Shown here one piece after another: positions 7,680 through 16,681 of a stretch of DNA of 42,467 bases. This DNA comes from Acidaminococcales bacterium. Its GTDB lineage: Bacteria > Bacillota > Negativicutes > Acidaminococcales > JAISLQ01. Below the pieces are notes generated by a model. It did no database searches, was not told the DNA's origin, and worked only from the letters and a program-made list of their open reading frames with translations. Each line of letters begins with the position of its first letter. The stretch's first letter is position 1. The stretch spans positions 1 through 42,467 of the forward strand of contig JAISLQ010000003.1 in NCBI GenBank assembly GCA_031290885.1. Direction: 5' to 3'. A program made the position numbers and the translations under genes.

Positions 7680-9167
7680 TTACACACGGTAGTCAACGCC
7701 GCCCGTGCCGCTTTGCGTCTCTCCTTCGTAAGCCGCCGCCTCCGCCGGCGTTTGTTCTTCGGCGGTCAACCGCAAACGGCCGATTTTGTTCGCTTTGCCT
7801 TCCGGCTGGCTGCCGGGCTGGTTTTGGGCAAAAGAATGAAAATCGCCGAGCCCGGCGTAAACGCCGACGTCGTGAACTTTCAGGCCGCTGCCGGAAAGCT
7901 CCTGCCGGATGGCCGGCAACGCTTCCTGCAAAATGCCGCGCACTTCGGAGTTGTTGGAATGAAAGGCCGCAGATATAGCGCCGCCGTTTTCGGCAATGAT
8001 CCTGACGGTCATCTCGCCTAAATTCTGCGGCCTAAGGCGTATGGTCATTTCCGTGCTGCCCGGCCTTTGCGTAAGTTTTGCCTGTTCCACCAGGTGGTTG
8101 GCCAAATCCTGCGTGTCCCGGACGTCAAGCTCGCGCCCGGCAAAATGAAGTTTTTGCGCGAAACTGTCCTTAGCCGGCGCGTTGGCGGCGATTGGCTCCT
8201 GCCCGGCCGTTTGCGCCGCAGTTTCCGTTTGTGCCGCAACTTCCGTTCCCGCCGTTTCCGCTTCTTCCGCAGGTAATTTCAGGGAAAGCGGCGCGGCGGC
8301 TTTAGCCGGCGCCGAACGCTCCGTCGGCCGGCCGGCCTCCTCTATGCGGCCGGGGGCTTTCACGGCAAAATCCGGCGCGATTTTCTCCCCTGGCGCGGCA
8401 AGTTCCGGCCGGACATTTTCCGTCGGCCAGGCTTTTTTGTTTTCCGCCGGGGCGGCCAATACCGGCGCGCCGATGGCGGATACCGCTTTTTCCGCGGGCG
8501 CTTTCGGCAAAGGATCGCCCGGGGGAAGGACAGCGGCGTCTTTTATGACCACTAAGCGGTCGCCGAACAGTTCCCTGGCGTTCACGCTTTTTTCCGGCGC
8601 CTGCTCCAGCGCCTGTTCCGGCATCCGCTTCGGCGCGGGCGCAAAATGCGGCGCCAGAACTTCTTTGAGATCCAGAACTTCTTTTAGCTCCGGAACTTCT
8701 TTTAGCGGCAAACTTTCTGCAGGCGCTTCAGGCGCGGCCGCGCCCACCGCCGTTTTAAGCGGAGCGGGACGGATGCCTTCCTCCGGCAAAACAGCCGGCT
8801 GCTTCATGCCGAGCAGAGCCTGGCGCATACCGCCCGCCTTGCCAGCCAAAGACTCGACCACGGCTTCGGCTTCTTGCAAAGCGGCTTGCTCGGTAAATTC
8901 CCCGCCGTCCGCCGGGATCAATTGTACGGGCACAATACCGACCGGGAAGAAGTTCATGGCTGGCGCGGCGCCGGCCGTTTCTTCCTGCGAATTTTTCTTT
9001 TTTCCGCCGTCAGGCACGGCGTACAGCAATTTAAGCGCTTCGGCAAAAGGCATCGCGGCGCCTTTTTCCACGCCGGGGTCGCCGGCAGCCGCTGCCGGCG
9101 CGGCCTGCGCTTTTGCGCCGGCAACAATGTCCTGCGCCGCCGGCATAAGTATAATTCCCGTTTCCAT
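7680..9167 (-). CDS. fliK: Flagellar hook-length control protein FliK
   Basis: FliK is a secreted molecular ruler that switches export specificity from hook to filament when the hook is long enough. About 350 residues of Ala/Pro/Glu-rich, low-complexity sequence (the ruler) precede the conserved C-terminal domain. That domain has the signature [20 protein letters not shown], and [20 protein letters not shown]. The ATG at 9167 has AAGGAGG 10 bases upstream; the annotated-length alternative three codons earlier would use the GTG inside that site. A six-residue repeat ([18 protein letters not shown]) lies in the ruler. 495 residues is within the broad family range. Confidence 0.93.
   Translation of the reverse strand: METGIILMPAAQDIVAGAKAQAAPAAAAGDPGVEKGAAMPFAEALKLLYAVPDGGKKKNSQEETAGAAPAMNFFPVGIVPVQLIPADGGEFTEQAALQEAEAVVESLAGKAGGMRQALLGMKQPAVLPEEGIRPAPLKTAVGAAAPEAPAESLPLKEVPELKEVLDLKEVLAPHFAPAPKRMPEQALEQAPEKSVNARELFGDRLVVIKDAAVLPPGDPLPKAPAEKAVSAIGAPVLAAPAENKKAWPTENVRPELAAPGEKIAPDFAVKAPGRIEEAGRPTERSAPAKAAAPLSLKLPAEEAETAGTEVAAQTETAAQTAGQEPIAANAPAKDSFAQKLHFAGRELDVRDTQDLANHLVEQAKLTQRPGSTEMTIRLRPQNLGEMTVRIIAENGGAISAAFHSNNSEVRGILQEALPAIRQELSGSGLKVHDVGVYAGLGDFHSFAQNQPGSQPEGKANKIGRLRLTAEEQTPAEAAAYEGETQSGTGGVDYRV
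8658..8711 (-). repeat. Three 18-bp tandem repeats within fliK
   Basis: Units at 8658-8675, 8676-8693 and 8694-8711 share AACTTCTTT(T/G)AG. In the protein they give a three-fold (x)ELKEV/(x)DLKEV hexapeptide. It is in frame, so copy-number change would lengthen or shorten the ruler by 6 residues per unit. Confidence 0.8.
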
Positions 9168-9220
9168 GTCGTTCACCTCCTTTCTCCGTAAGCTTGGCGA
9201 CTGCGTATATAGCGGACAAA

Positions 9221-10096
9221 TTACAGCACCCCGGCGGAGAGGGTTGCTTCTTCCGTCGGCGATGGATGCAATTTGAGGATGTTTTTCGTGATGGCCGAGG
9301 CGCGCTCGGGCTCAAAACCCGCCAATATTTGCGAGGCCAGGGCATCCGGCATGTTGCTGAGGATCAAAATTATTTCGTCGTTTTCCATGTTTTTCAAGAT
9401 CCTTACCGCATCGGCAGCCGGCATGGAAGAGTAGTAGAGGGCAAGTTTGCCCGCCCTTTTGTTCAGTTCCTGCTGGCGGGCGGCGATGGCCTTTTTCAGT
9501 TCATCGTCCTGCCTTTTGCGCTCGGATTCGCGTTTTCGCGTCTCGTCCTCGGCATTGGCCGCAGCCGGAGGCTCCTGCCGTCCGCCCTTTTCCCCCGCGG
9601 TCCGCTTTTCTTCCTCTATCGCCGCCAGGCGCTCTTCTTCCGCTTTTTTCGCTCTTATCTCTTCTTCTTCTTTGAGCTTCAGCGCTTCCTGCCGCTCCAC
9701 GCGGTACTGTATGATTTCCCCGGCGGCGGAAAGGACGGAAACGGCCCATTCGGCCACCGGCAGCAGCTCGCGCGCTATCTTGTTGTCAGAGGCGCGCAGC
9801 GGCGGCATCATGCTTTCAAAGTTAAGCGCCGTCCCGGCGTTTAACAGTTTATAGTAGTTAGCGGCGTAGGCCCCTCCCAAAAAGAGGGAAAACAACAAAG
9901 TGAAAGCCAGCACCGGTTTCCACAGGCGCGACGCTATGTATTTTGCTATTTTTGTGGGCGCAAGCCCGTTTTTCAATTCCGAGAGCGTTGCGGCGGCGCG
10001 CTGCTTTTCCTCTGCGTAAAACTCGCTTTTGAGCGACGCTGCGTTCGTATTTTTTTCTTTGTCCGGAGTCTTTTTGTTCGGAGCATTGTCCGCCAA
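9221..10096 (-). CDS. MotE-like flagellar membrane protein with MgtE-N-type C-terminus
   Basis: It resembles the MotE / YlxF-type proteins encoded between fliJ and fliK; MotE-like proteins are thought to stabilise stators or the basal body. In order: a charged cytoplasmic N-terminus, one transmembrane helix (about 62-80, PVLAFTLLFSLFLGGAYAAN), a long Glu/Lys/Arg coiled coil (about 128-215), and an MgtE-N/FliG-like helical domain (LYYSSMPAADAVRILKNM, then NDEIILILSNMPDALASQIL). The start is TTG, with AAAGGGGA upstream. The symbol is left blank because the family is loosely defined and the function is inferred from domains and position. Confidence 0.8.
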   Translation of the reverse strand: MADNAPNKKTPDKEKNTNAASLKSEFYAEEKQRAAATLSELKNGLAPTKIAKYIASRLWKPVLAFTLLFSLFLGGAYAANYYKLLNAGTALNFESMMPPLRASDNKIARELLPVAEWAVSVLSAAGEIIQYRVERQEALKLKEEEEIRAKKAEEERLAAIEEEKRTAGEKGGRQEPPAAANAEDETRKRESERKRQDDELKKAIAARQQELNKRAGKLALYYSSMPAADAVRILKNMENDEIILILSNMPDALASQILAGFEPERASAITKNILKLHPSPTEEATLSAGVL

Positions 10097-10118
10097 GGCA
10101 AAATCCCCTTTCGCGAAA

Positions 10119-10679
10119 TTAACCGTCAGAGGCTATGTCGTCCAGGATGTTGCGGACATAGGCCTGAGTTTCTTGATAAGGCGGAATGCCGCCATAATTG
10201 CGGACAGCTTCCGGCCCGGCGTTGTAGGCGGCCAGCGCTTTTGCCGTGTCGCCGCCGAACATTGCCAGCATCTGCTTAAGATACCTTACGCCGCCGTCAA
10301 TGTTTTCCTTGGGGTCAAAGCTGTCGGCCACGCCAAGGCTGCGCGCCGTGCCGGGCATAAGCTGCATGACGCCGACCGCGCCGGCGGAAGAGACGGCGTC
10401 ATGCCGATAACCGGATTCGGCGTTGGCCACGGCCAACACCAATTCGCTGTCAACTCCATATTTTTGCGCGGTCTCCACCAGCATACGCTTTATGCCGTTT
10501 TTTCCATGGGCCGCCCTGGCCTTGCCCGGCGGCCTATGCGTTATCGCCGGCGGCTGCTTTTCTTTTTTCCCGGCCGCTTCCAGATATTGCGCAAAGGCCG
10601 CGCTCTCCGGCGCTTTCGGAGAAAATCTGTTCTCGATTTGCGCTATGCGCTCCCTTATTTTCATCATGCCTTCCAGCAT
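10119..10679 (-). CDS. Lytic transglycosylase (SLT domain) in the flagellar operon
   Basis: This murein lytic transglycosylase-like protein would cut peptidoglycan glycan strands, here presumably to open the wall for the rod. The SLT fold is clear from about residue 65: catalytic E88 in VANAESGYRHDAVSS, then GAVGVMQLMPGTARSLGV, and the AYNAGP motif at 151-156. No signal peptide is seen. The N-terminal 60 residues look like a linker, so export through the flagellar apparatus, as for FlgJ, is possible but inferred. The start is uncertain: ATG at 10679 has no close ribosome site, and two in-frame ATGs lie 4-5 codons on. Confidence 0.88.
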   Translation of the reverse strand: MLEGMMKIRERIAQIENRFSPKAPESAAFAQYLEAAGKKEKQPPAITHRPPGKARAAHGKNGIKRMLVETAQKYGVDSELVLAVANAESGYRHDAVSSAGAVGVMQLMPGTARSLGVADSFDPKENIDGGVRYLKQMLAMFGGDTAKALAAYNAGPEAVRNYGGIPPYQETQAYVRNILDDIASDG

Positions 10680-10682
10680 AAA

Positions 10683-11141
10683 TCAGAATTCATCCCCTTC
10701 TTGCCGCCGGTAGCGGGTAATCGCGATCTCATCGAGTATTTTCTGCTCGGCAAGCTGCAATTGGATTTTATACTGTTCAAACCGCCTCTCACGGAGCTTT
10801 TCAACCGATTTGCGGTCTTTCATGGCTTTTTCGGCGGCTTTGAGCGCGTCCGCGACTTCCCGCGCCAATTGTTCTACCGCGTCTTCCTGCTTTTTTATCT
10901 CTTTATCCATAAAATCAAGGAATTTGTGCCACAATTGCAGCTGCGCCACCAAGACTTCGCGCTTTTCCCTCTGCGCCTTGAATTCGTCCACCGCCGCCCG
11001 CCGCCGCCCGTTCAGCTCGTCCAGAAAATCCCTGGCGGCCTTCAAGCGGGCGCGCGCCTGCGCCAGAACGATGTTGGCTTCGTCTTCGCGCCTTTGGCGG
11101 ATGGCAAGAAGCGTTTCGAGTTTAAATACAAATGGTTTCAC
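10683..11141 (-). CDS. fliJ: Flagellar export chaperone/ATPase stalk protein FliJ
   Basis: FliJ is a coiled-coil stalk protein inside the FliI hexamer that links the ATPase to FlhA and handles export chaperones. The 152-residue product is almost entirely charged helix. It starts with the family motif FVFKLETLLAIRQRREDEA and continues with heptads (VAQLQLWHKFLDFMDKEIKK) to a basic C-terminus. The start is GTG, soon after GGGTGA. It is directly downstream of fliI with a 21-base gap. Confidence 0.92.
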   Translation of the reverse strand: MKPFVFKLETLLAIRQRREDEANIVLAQARARLKAARDFLDELNGRRRAAVDEFKAQREKREVLVAQLQLWHKFLDFMDKEIKKQEDAVEQLAREVADALKAAEKAMKDRKSVEKLRERRFEQYKIQLQLAEQKILDEIAITRYRRQEGDEF

Positions 11142-11162
11142 GCCGGTTCACCCAAAACGCCA

Positions 11163-12584
11163 TCAGCTTAGTTTTATGTCAAAAGCGCCGCCGCGAAAAT
11201 CAGGCCGCAACCCGCTTCCTTCCTGCCGGGCGCCGGGCGCGGGCGAAGGTTCGCTTGCGCTTTTCGCCGGCTGCGCGGCGAAAAGCGCGCAAAGCCGCTT
11301 GATACAGGAACTGTAGTCGGTTCTCTCGTATACGCCCTGGCGCAAAAATTCCCTCGAGGGATTGATGAACTTTATGGCCTGGTCAATTTCGGGGTTGCTC
11401 CCCGCCATGTAAGCCCCTATATTGATAAGATCCTGCGCGTCGTTATAGACGGCGAGGACTTTCCTAAGCTCCTGCGCGGCGTCCCAATGCTCTTTGTCCA
11501 CTATTTCCAGCATTATCCTGCTCACGCTGGCCAGTATGTCGATCGCCGGGTAGTGGTTTTGCGCGGCCAGCGAGCGCGATAAAACTATATGCCCGTCCAG
11601 TATGCTGCGCACCGTGTCGGCGACAGGCTCGTTCATGTCGTCGCCTTCGACCAGCACGGTATAAATGCCGGTAATGGCGCCGAGTTCGCCCGCGCCGGAG
11701 CGCTCAAGGAGCTTTGGCAGGATGGCGAACACCGACGGGGTATAGCCGCGCGTGGCCGGAGGCTCGCCGACCGTGAGGCCGACTTCCCGCTGGGCCATGG
11801 CGAAGCGCGTTACCGAATCCATCATCAACACTACGTTTTTGCCGTTGTTTCTGAAATATTCGGCGATCGCCGTGGCGGTCATGGCGCCTTTTATACGGAT
11901 AAGCGCCGGCTGGTCGGAAGTGGCGACAACTACCACGGATCTTTTCAACCCTTCCTCGCCCAGGTCGCGTTCGATAAACTCCCTCACTTCACGGCCGCGC
12001 TCGCCGATAAGCCCGATTACGTTTATATCGGCTTCGGTGTTCCTGGCGATCATGCCCAAAAGAGTGCTTTTGCCAACCCCGCTGCCGGCCATGATGCCAA
12101 TGCGCTGGCCGCGCCCCATCGACAAAAGCCCGTCTATCGCCCTTACCCCGACGGATATTTTCTCGTCTATCCTGGCGCGGGAAAGCGGCGGCGGCGGCGG
12201 CGCTTCCAAGGGATAAAATATGTCGGAGTCAATTTCGCCCTTGCCGTCGATCGGATTGCCCAGTCCATCGAAAACGCGGCCAAGCAACTGCTCGCCCACC
12301 TTTACGGTCAGGGTCTGCTCGGACGCCACCACTTCGCATCCAGGGCCGATGCCCGTCATTTCCCCCAAAGGCATCAGCAGGACGCGGCTCTCCCTAAAGC
12401 CTACGACTTCCGCCCTTAAAGGCGGCAGATGGGACGCCCGGGGATAAATATAGCAAGATTCGCCAATAATCACGTTGGGGCCATCGGTTTCTATGACCAA
12501 GCCGATGATTTGCGTCACTTTGCCGGTAAGCAGCATGGGACGCGAGGCCGCTACGGCGTTTACTATGCGATCGCAATCTATCAT
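11163..12584 (-). CDS. fliI: Flagellum-specific ATP synthase FliI
   Basis: FliI is the ATPase that powers unloading and unfolding of flagellar export substrates and is related to F1-beta. Walker A AGSGVGKST is at 166-174 and Walker B VVLMMD at 251-256. The family block REVGLTVGEPPATRGYTPSV and the catalytic-Glu region IGERGREVREFIERDLG are also present. 473 residues is slightly long because of a Pro/Ala/Ser-rich C-terminal tail. The ATG overlaps the fliH stop (ATGA), so the partners FliH and FliI are translationally coupled. Confidence 0.97.
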   Translation of the reverse strand: MIDCDRIVNAVAASRPMLLTGKVTQIIGLVIETDGPNVIIGESCYIYPRASHLPPLRAEVVGFRESRVLLMPLGEMTGIGPGCEVVASEQTLTVKVGEQLLGRVFDGLGNPIDGKGEIDSDIFYPLEAPPPPPLSRARIDEKISVGVRAIDGLLSMGRGQRIGIMAGSGVGKSTLLGMIARNTEADINVIGLIGERGREVREFIERDLGEEGLKRSVVVVATSDQPALIRIKGAMTATAIAEYFRNNGKNVVLMMDSVTRFAMAQREVGLTVGEPPATRGYTPSVFAILPKLLERSGAGELGAITGIYTVLVEGDDMNEPVADTVRSILDGHIVLSRSLAAQNHYPAIDILASVSRIMLEIVDKEHWDAAQELRKVLAVYNDAQDLINIGAYMAGSNPEIDQAIKFINPSREFLRQGVYERTDYSSCIKRLCALFAAQPAKSASEPSPAPGARQEGSGLRPDFRGGAFDIKLS

Positions 12585-13762
12585 TGGCGCACCACCGCCT
12601 CAATGGTTTTTCGTATTTCCGCCACCTGCGTTTTAAGGCGCGCGTCAACATCGCCGCTGCCGCCAGTGCCGATGACGACGTCGGCCGGGCCGAAGCTGTC
12701 GTCGGCGGCAAAAGATATTTCCTGTTTGTTGCCCAGCGCCTTTTTTATATCGCCGCAGGCCGCGCACGCAATTTCGTAGTTGTCCGTGCTCACGGTAACA
12801 AACAGCCGCGGCTGGTCGGCCACTTTTTGCGCCGCTTCTTTTACAATCTGCAATATTATGAAGGGGTTTTCGCTGATTTCCTTGTTTAATATCTTTTCGG
12901 CCACCGCCATAGCTATTTGCACGATTTTGTCGTCGGCGTCGCCGATTATTTTCTCTTTTTCTTTTTCCGCTTCGATGATTATGTTATTGGCTTTTTGCGT
13001 GGCTTCGGCCAGTTGAACGGCCATTTCCCGGCGCGCGCCTTCTATCCCCTCGGACCGGCCGGCCGCTTCCCCGGCGTCCATCCCTTCTTTTTTGCCTTCC
13101 TCGCGCCCGGCCAGCTTTCCTTCGGCCATCCCTTTTTCAAAACCTTCTCTGTACCCTTCGTCCCGGCCCGCCTTAAAGCCCTCGTCCCGGCCGCCGGTTT
13201 TGGCCTCTTCAAACAGCTCCCGCGCTTTTTCTTGGGCTTCGGCAAGCAGCTTGCCGGCCTCGGCGTTAGCTTCGTCTATTATGTCCGTGGCGACGTTTTT
13301 GGCCAGTTCCTTTTTTACTTCCCCTTCGGATATTTCCGCCGACAGTTTCATGCTCAGCGTTTCCGCTTCCTGCTTGGCGATTTCCAAAATCCTCTCCGCC
13401 CTTTTCTCGGCGAGCGCGATTATTTTCCGCGCTTCTTCCTCCGGCGAAACATACGCTTTCGCCGCCGCAAACGCTTCCTCGGGCGCGCCTTCGTCCCCTT
13501 TCGCGCTTTCTTCCGCGGCCGCCTCTTCCGGCGCCTGTTTTGACTCATCGGCGCCGGTCACGGATTCCCCGTTTTCATCTATGTAATATTTTTTGTATTC
13601 GTCATCGCCGCCGTCCGCTCCAACGTCTTCCGCCGCTTCAAAAAAGCGCAGGCAATCGTCGTCGCCGCCGTCGCCGGCGTCTGCGGAAAACGCGCCTTCC
13701 GAAAGTTCAACGAGAAAAGGGCGCCCTTTTTCCACGGAAAAGGATTTGATAACTCTATGCAA
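12581..13762 (-). CDS. fliH: Flagellar assembly protein FliH (long acidic N-terminus)
   Basis: FliH is the peripheral stator that regulates FliI and tethers it to the C-ring. The hallmark is the run of GxxxG/AxxxG helix repeats at about 195-250 (GRDEGFKAGRDEGYREGFEK onward). The C-terminal domain includes KIVQIAMAVAEKILNKEISE and VVIGTGGSGDVDARLKTQVA. It starts at TTG with MHRVIKSFSV, a normal FliH opening, overlapping fliG by 8 bases. It is unusually long (393 residues against about 230-270) because of a strongly acidic Asp/Glu/Gly-rich insert at about 20-110. Confidence 0.92.
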   Translation of the reverse strand: MHRVIKSFSVEKGRPFLVELSEGAFSADAGDGGDDDCLRFFEAAEDVGADGGDDEYKKYYIDENGESVTGADESKQAPEEAAAEESAKGDEGAPEEAFAAAKAYVSPEEEARKIIALAEKRAERILEIAKQEAETLSMKLSAEISEGEVKKELAKNVATDIIDEANAEAGKLLAEAQEKARELFEEAKTGGRDEGFKAGRDEGYREGFEKGMAEGKLAGREEGKKEGMDAGEAAGRSEGIEGARREMAVQLAEATQKANNIIIEAEKEKEKIIGDADDKIVQIAMAVAEKILNKEISENPFIILQIVKEAAQKVADQPRLFVTVSTDNYEIACAACGDIKKALGNKQEISFAADDSFGPADVVIGTGGSGDVDARLKTQVAEIRKTIEAVVRQ

Positions 13763-14768
13763 TTACCTCGTCTCCCTTGCCCCGCGAAATAACGATCTCG
13801 CCGCTGTCTTCCAGCCGGCGGATGACATTTACCACTTTCTGCTGGGATTCTTCCACGTCCCTGATACGGACGGGGCCCATAAATTCGATCTCTTCCCGGA
13901 GCATTTCCGAAGCGCGTTTGGACATGTTTTTGAATACTTTGTTGGACACTTCCTCGGAAACGCCTTTGAGGGCCAGCCCCAAGTCTTTGGTTTCGATTTC
14001 GCGAAGTACCATTTGCAGGGAACGGTCATCGAGCATAACGATGTCTTCAAAGACAAACATGCGCTTTTTAATTTCTTCCGCCAATTCCGGATCCTGCACT
14101 TCGAGGTTCTCCAGTATGGCCCTTTCCGTGGTGCGGTCAACCCTGTTGATAAGTTCGACTACCGATCCCAGGCCGCCGGTGGTGGTGAAGTCCTGAGTGG
14201 CCATAGAGGCAAGCTTGCGCTCCAAAATACGCTCCACGTCCCGTATGACGTCAGGGGATGTCCTGTCCATGGTCGCGATCCTTTTGACAACATCGGATTG
14301 CACTTCCGGCGAAAGAGCCGAGAGAATCATGGACGCTTTGTCCGGCGGCATATACGCGACGATCAGCGCCAAGGTCTGCGGATGTTCGTTTTGTATGAAA
14401 TTCAAAAGCTGCGAAGGGTCGGCGGTACGGATACAGTCAAAGGGGCGTATCTGCAAGCTGGACGTCAGCCTGTTGATTATGCTGACCGCCCGTTCCGCGC
14501 CAAGCGCTTTTTCCAATATTTCCCGGGCGTAATCAATGCCGCCCGTGGACATGTAATCACGGGCAAGGCACAATTCATAAAAGTCGGAAATTATTTCATC
14601 TTTAAGTTCCTGCGAAACTTTGCGCTGGTTGGCTATCTCCATGGTGAGTTTTTCTATCTCTTCTTCTTTCAGCGACTTCATGACGCTCGAGGATATATCC
14701 GGCCCGAGCGTAATCATGAGTATGGCCGATTTTTGCTTTCCACTGAGGTTTTCGATCAATGTTCCCAT
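13755..14768 (-). CDS. fliG: Flagellar motor switch protein FliG
   Basis: FliG is the rotor protein that meets the stator and generates torque. The N-terminal FliF-binding domain begins with KQKSAILMITLGPDISSSVM. The middle domain contains EHPQTLALIVAYMPPDKASM, the FliG EHPQ motif. The C-terminal torque helix has the expected charged pattern (LDDRSLQMVLREIETKDLGL, then KGVSEEVSNKVFKNMSKRA). 337 residues is standard. ATG follows GGAGG by 8 bases. Upstream, instead of tight coupling with fliF, is a 159-base gap occupied by a repeat-like sequence. Confidence 0.97.
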   Translation of the reverse strand: MGTLIENLSGKQKSAILMITLGPDISSSVMKSLKEEEIEKLTMEIANQRKVSQELKDEIISDFYELCLARDYMSTGGIDYAREILEKALGAERAVSIINRLTSSLQIRPFDCIRTADPSQLLNFIQNEHPQTLALIVAYMPPDKASMILSALSPEVQSDVVKRIATMDRTSPDVIRDVERILERKLASMATQDFTTTGGLGSVVELINRVDRTTERAILENLEVQDPELAEEIKKRMFVFEDIVMLDDRSLQMVLREIETKDLGLALKGVSEEVSNKVFKNMSKRASEMLREEIEFMGPVRIRDVEESQQKVVNVIRRLEDSGEIVISRGKGDEVIA

Positions 14769-14855
14769 AAAAGAAGCCTCCAGGAATAAAATTTATGCCG
14801 GCCACCGGCCAAAATACGATATAACATTCACAAGCCGCCGGCAAGCGCGAAAGAC

Positions 14856-14928
14856 CGCCGAGGATCTAACAAAGCGGCGCGGCAACCCGGCCGCAAAGGC
14901 GCCGCGATTTCAAGTCAGGGGATGGCAT
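14856..14928 (-). repeat. Dispersed intergenic repeat, copy A (fliF-fliG gap)
   Basis: This GC-rich 73-base stretch fills most of the fliF-fliG spacer up to the fliF stop. It matches a stretch at 26429-26502 with shared blocks GAGG-TCTA, CAAAGCGG, CGGCCGCAAAG and GATTTCAA in the same order and spacing. It also contains the inverted pair GCGGCGC/GCGCCGC. The strand is given relative to fliG transcription. By eye about 70% of positions agree; no alignment was run. Confidence 0.55.
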
Positions 14929-16640
14929 CATGTTTCTTCCATCAGCCAGCTGCGCAAGGTAGCGGCGAATTCGTCCGGCTGGGTCGACGCCCATTCCACA
15001 ATGGCCGCTTTTTTGGCGGCAATTTCTTTTTCTTCCTGGGTCAGCGGTTTGTCCATCGTCAAAACCAATTCTTCTTCTTCTCCATCCGCGCTTTCCGCCG
15101 CATCTTCCATGCCGCCCTCGCCCCGCTCGGCTCGCATCGCCATAGGCTGCGCGGCCAACCTCTCCTGTTCCATGGCCGTCCGCGCCGCCGCTTCGCGCTC
15201 TTGCGCCGCGACCCGTTCGCGTTCGGCCTCCGCCGCCAACGCGGCCGCTTTTTGTTTCTTGCGCCGCGAATAAAGCATCCAGCCCAACAAAAGCAAGAGC
15301 AGAAGCAAAACAGGTGCCCCGTACAAAGCGTAGCCCATTATCTGCCGCTCCGTCTCCTGAAGCTGTATCTGCGTCGCGGTCGCCGCGTTAAAGGGTATGC
15401 GCTCCACGGAAACCAAATCGCCGCGCGCCTCGTTAAAGCCGGCGGCGGAAGCGACAACGCGCGCGATGCCATCCTGCTGCGCCTGCGTGAGCGCCTCGTC
15501 AATAAAGACCGCTACGGTAACGCGTTTGATGGAAACAGGCTGCTGAATGATCTTTTCCTTTGTTTCGGTTATTTCGTAGTTCCTGGTGGCTTCTTTTTTC
15601 TCGTAATTTGACTGCCCGGGCTGGGCACCGGCCGGATAGCCGGGAATGTTGCTGGTGGTCCCGGGCGGGCCGCCCGGCTGGGCGTTAGAGCCCTGGTAAT
15701 TCTCGGACACTTCCTGCATGCTGCGGAGTATGCCGCGGTCTTCAACGGTAGGCTCAAATATCTGCCGGTCAATAAGGCGCCGGTCAAAGTTAAGTTCAAC
15801 GGTAACGCGCGCCACCGCGCGCTTTTCCCCCAGCGAATTGTCAAGCAGCGTCTGCACGTTCTCCTGCATTTCAGCCTGTATCTCGCGCGTCAGGGAAAAG
15901 TAAAATTTGGAGAGTTTGTTCGCCTCGGCGTTGGCGTTGGCGTTGTTGTCCCGTTCGGCGGCCGCTTTGTTCAGTTCTTCGTCTTCCGGCAGATTCAAGA
16001 TTTTGGCGAATCCGTCGATTATGGTTATGTTTTCCGGTTTCAGCCCCTGAACGCTATGCGAAACTAAATTGACTATGCCTTCGACCTGGGGTTTGCCCAG
16101 CGCGGCGTTGCCCTTCAGTTGCAGCATTACAGAAGCGCTCGCCGGTTTTTCGTTCTTTTTGTAAAGGCTGTCCTCCGGCAGGACAATATGAACCCGCGCG
16201 GCCTCGATTTCCTGTATTTGTTCGATCGTCCGCGCCAATTCGCCTTGGACCGCCTGCAAATAGTTTACTTTGTTTTGGAATTCAGTAGTGCCAAACTTGC
16301 TTTCCTCAAAAAGCTCAAATCCCTTCTTCCCGCGCGGCAATCCGGCCGAGGCCAGATTCATGCGCACTTGGTAAACCTCGTTTTTCGGCACCAGCACAGA
16401 TGATCCGTTATCCGCTATTTCGTAGGCTATTTTGTCTTCTTTAAGTTTGTTGACTATGTCGCCCGCGTCTTTGGCTTCCAGCTTGGTATAAAGCGGGGCA
16501 TATTCCGCCCTCCCGCCGAACCAATAACTCCATCCCAGAACAACCGCAAAAACCGCTGCCATGCCCGCAACGGAAAATATTTTCTGTTGTTTGCTGAAAC
16601 TATTCCAAAGACGCAAAAATTGCTCTTTGAACTCGGCCAT
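14928..16640 (-). CDS. fliF: Flagellar MS-ring protein FliF
   Basis: FliF forms the inner-membrane MS ring, the base on which the flagellum is built. There are two transmembrane helices, near residues 22-45 (IFSVAGMAAVFAVVLGWSYW) and about 435-455 (APVLLLLLLLLGWMLYSRRK). Between them are ring-building domains with the family stretches VRMNLASAGLPRGKKGFELF and EDSLYKKNEKPASASVMLQL. The C-terminus (IVEWASTQPDEFAATLRSWL) is the FliG-binding tail. 570 residues is typical. ATG follows AAAGGAAG. Confidence 0.97.
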   Translation of the reverse strand: MAEFKEQFLRLWNSFSKQQKIFSVAGMAAVFAVVLGWSYWFGGRAEYAPLYTKLEAKDAGDIVNKLKEDKIAYEIADNGSSVLVPKNEVYQVRMNLASAGLPRGKKGFELFEESKFGTTEFQNKVNYLQAVQGELARTIEQIQEIEAARVHIVLPEDSLYKKNEKPASASVMLQLKGNAALGKPQVEGIVNLVSHSVQGLKPENITIIDGFAKILNLPEDEELNKAAAERDNNANANAEANKLSKFYFSLTREIQAEMQENVQTLLDNSLGEKRAVARVTVELNFDRRLIDRQIFEPTVEDRGILRSMQEVSENYQGSNAQPGGPPGTTSNIPGYPAGAQPGQSNYEKKEATRNYEITETKEKIIQQPVSIKRVTVAVFIDEALTQAQQDGIARVVASAAGFNEARGDLVSVERIPFNAATATQIQLQETERQIMGYALYGAPVLLLLLLLLGWMLYSRRKKQKAAALAAEAERERVAAQEREAAARTAMEQERLAAQPMAMRAERGEGGMEDAAESADGEEEELVLTMDKPLTQEEKEIAAKKAAIVEWASTQPDEFAATLRSWLMEET

Positions 16641-16681
16641 ATTCTACTTCCTTTCAGAGGGCAAATGCGAATATTTATATA

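Noticed and set aside
8182-9276. 364-codon Ser/Ala/Gly-rich open frame on the plus strand
   Set aside because: Antisense to the low-complexity ruler of FliK, which explains the biased composition.
11589-12419. 276-codon open frame on the plus strand
   Set aside because: Lies fully antisense to fliI, has no family signature and an arginine/histidine-rich composition typical of GC-rich shadow frames.
13593-14789. 398-codon open frame on the plus strand
   Set aside because: Antisense to fliH and fliG, both certain genes; no ribosome site or motif.
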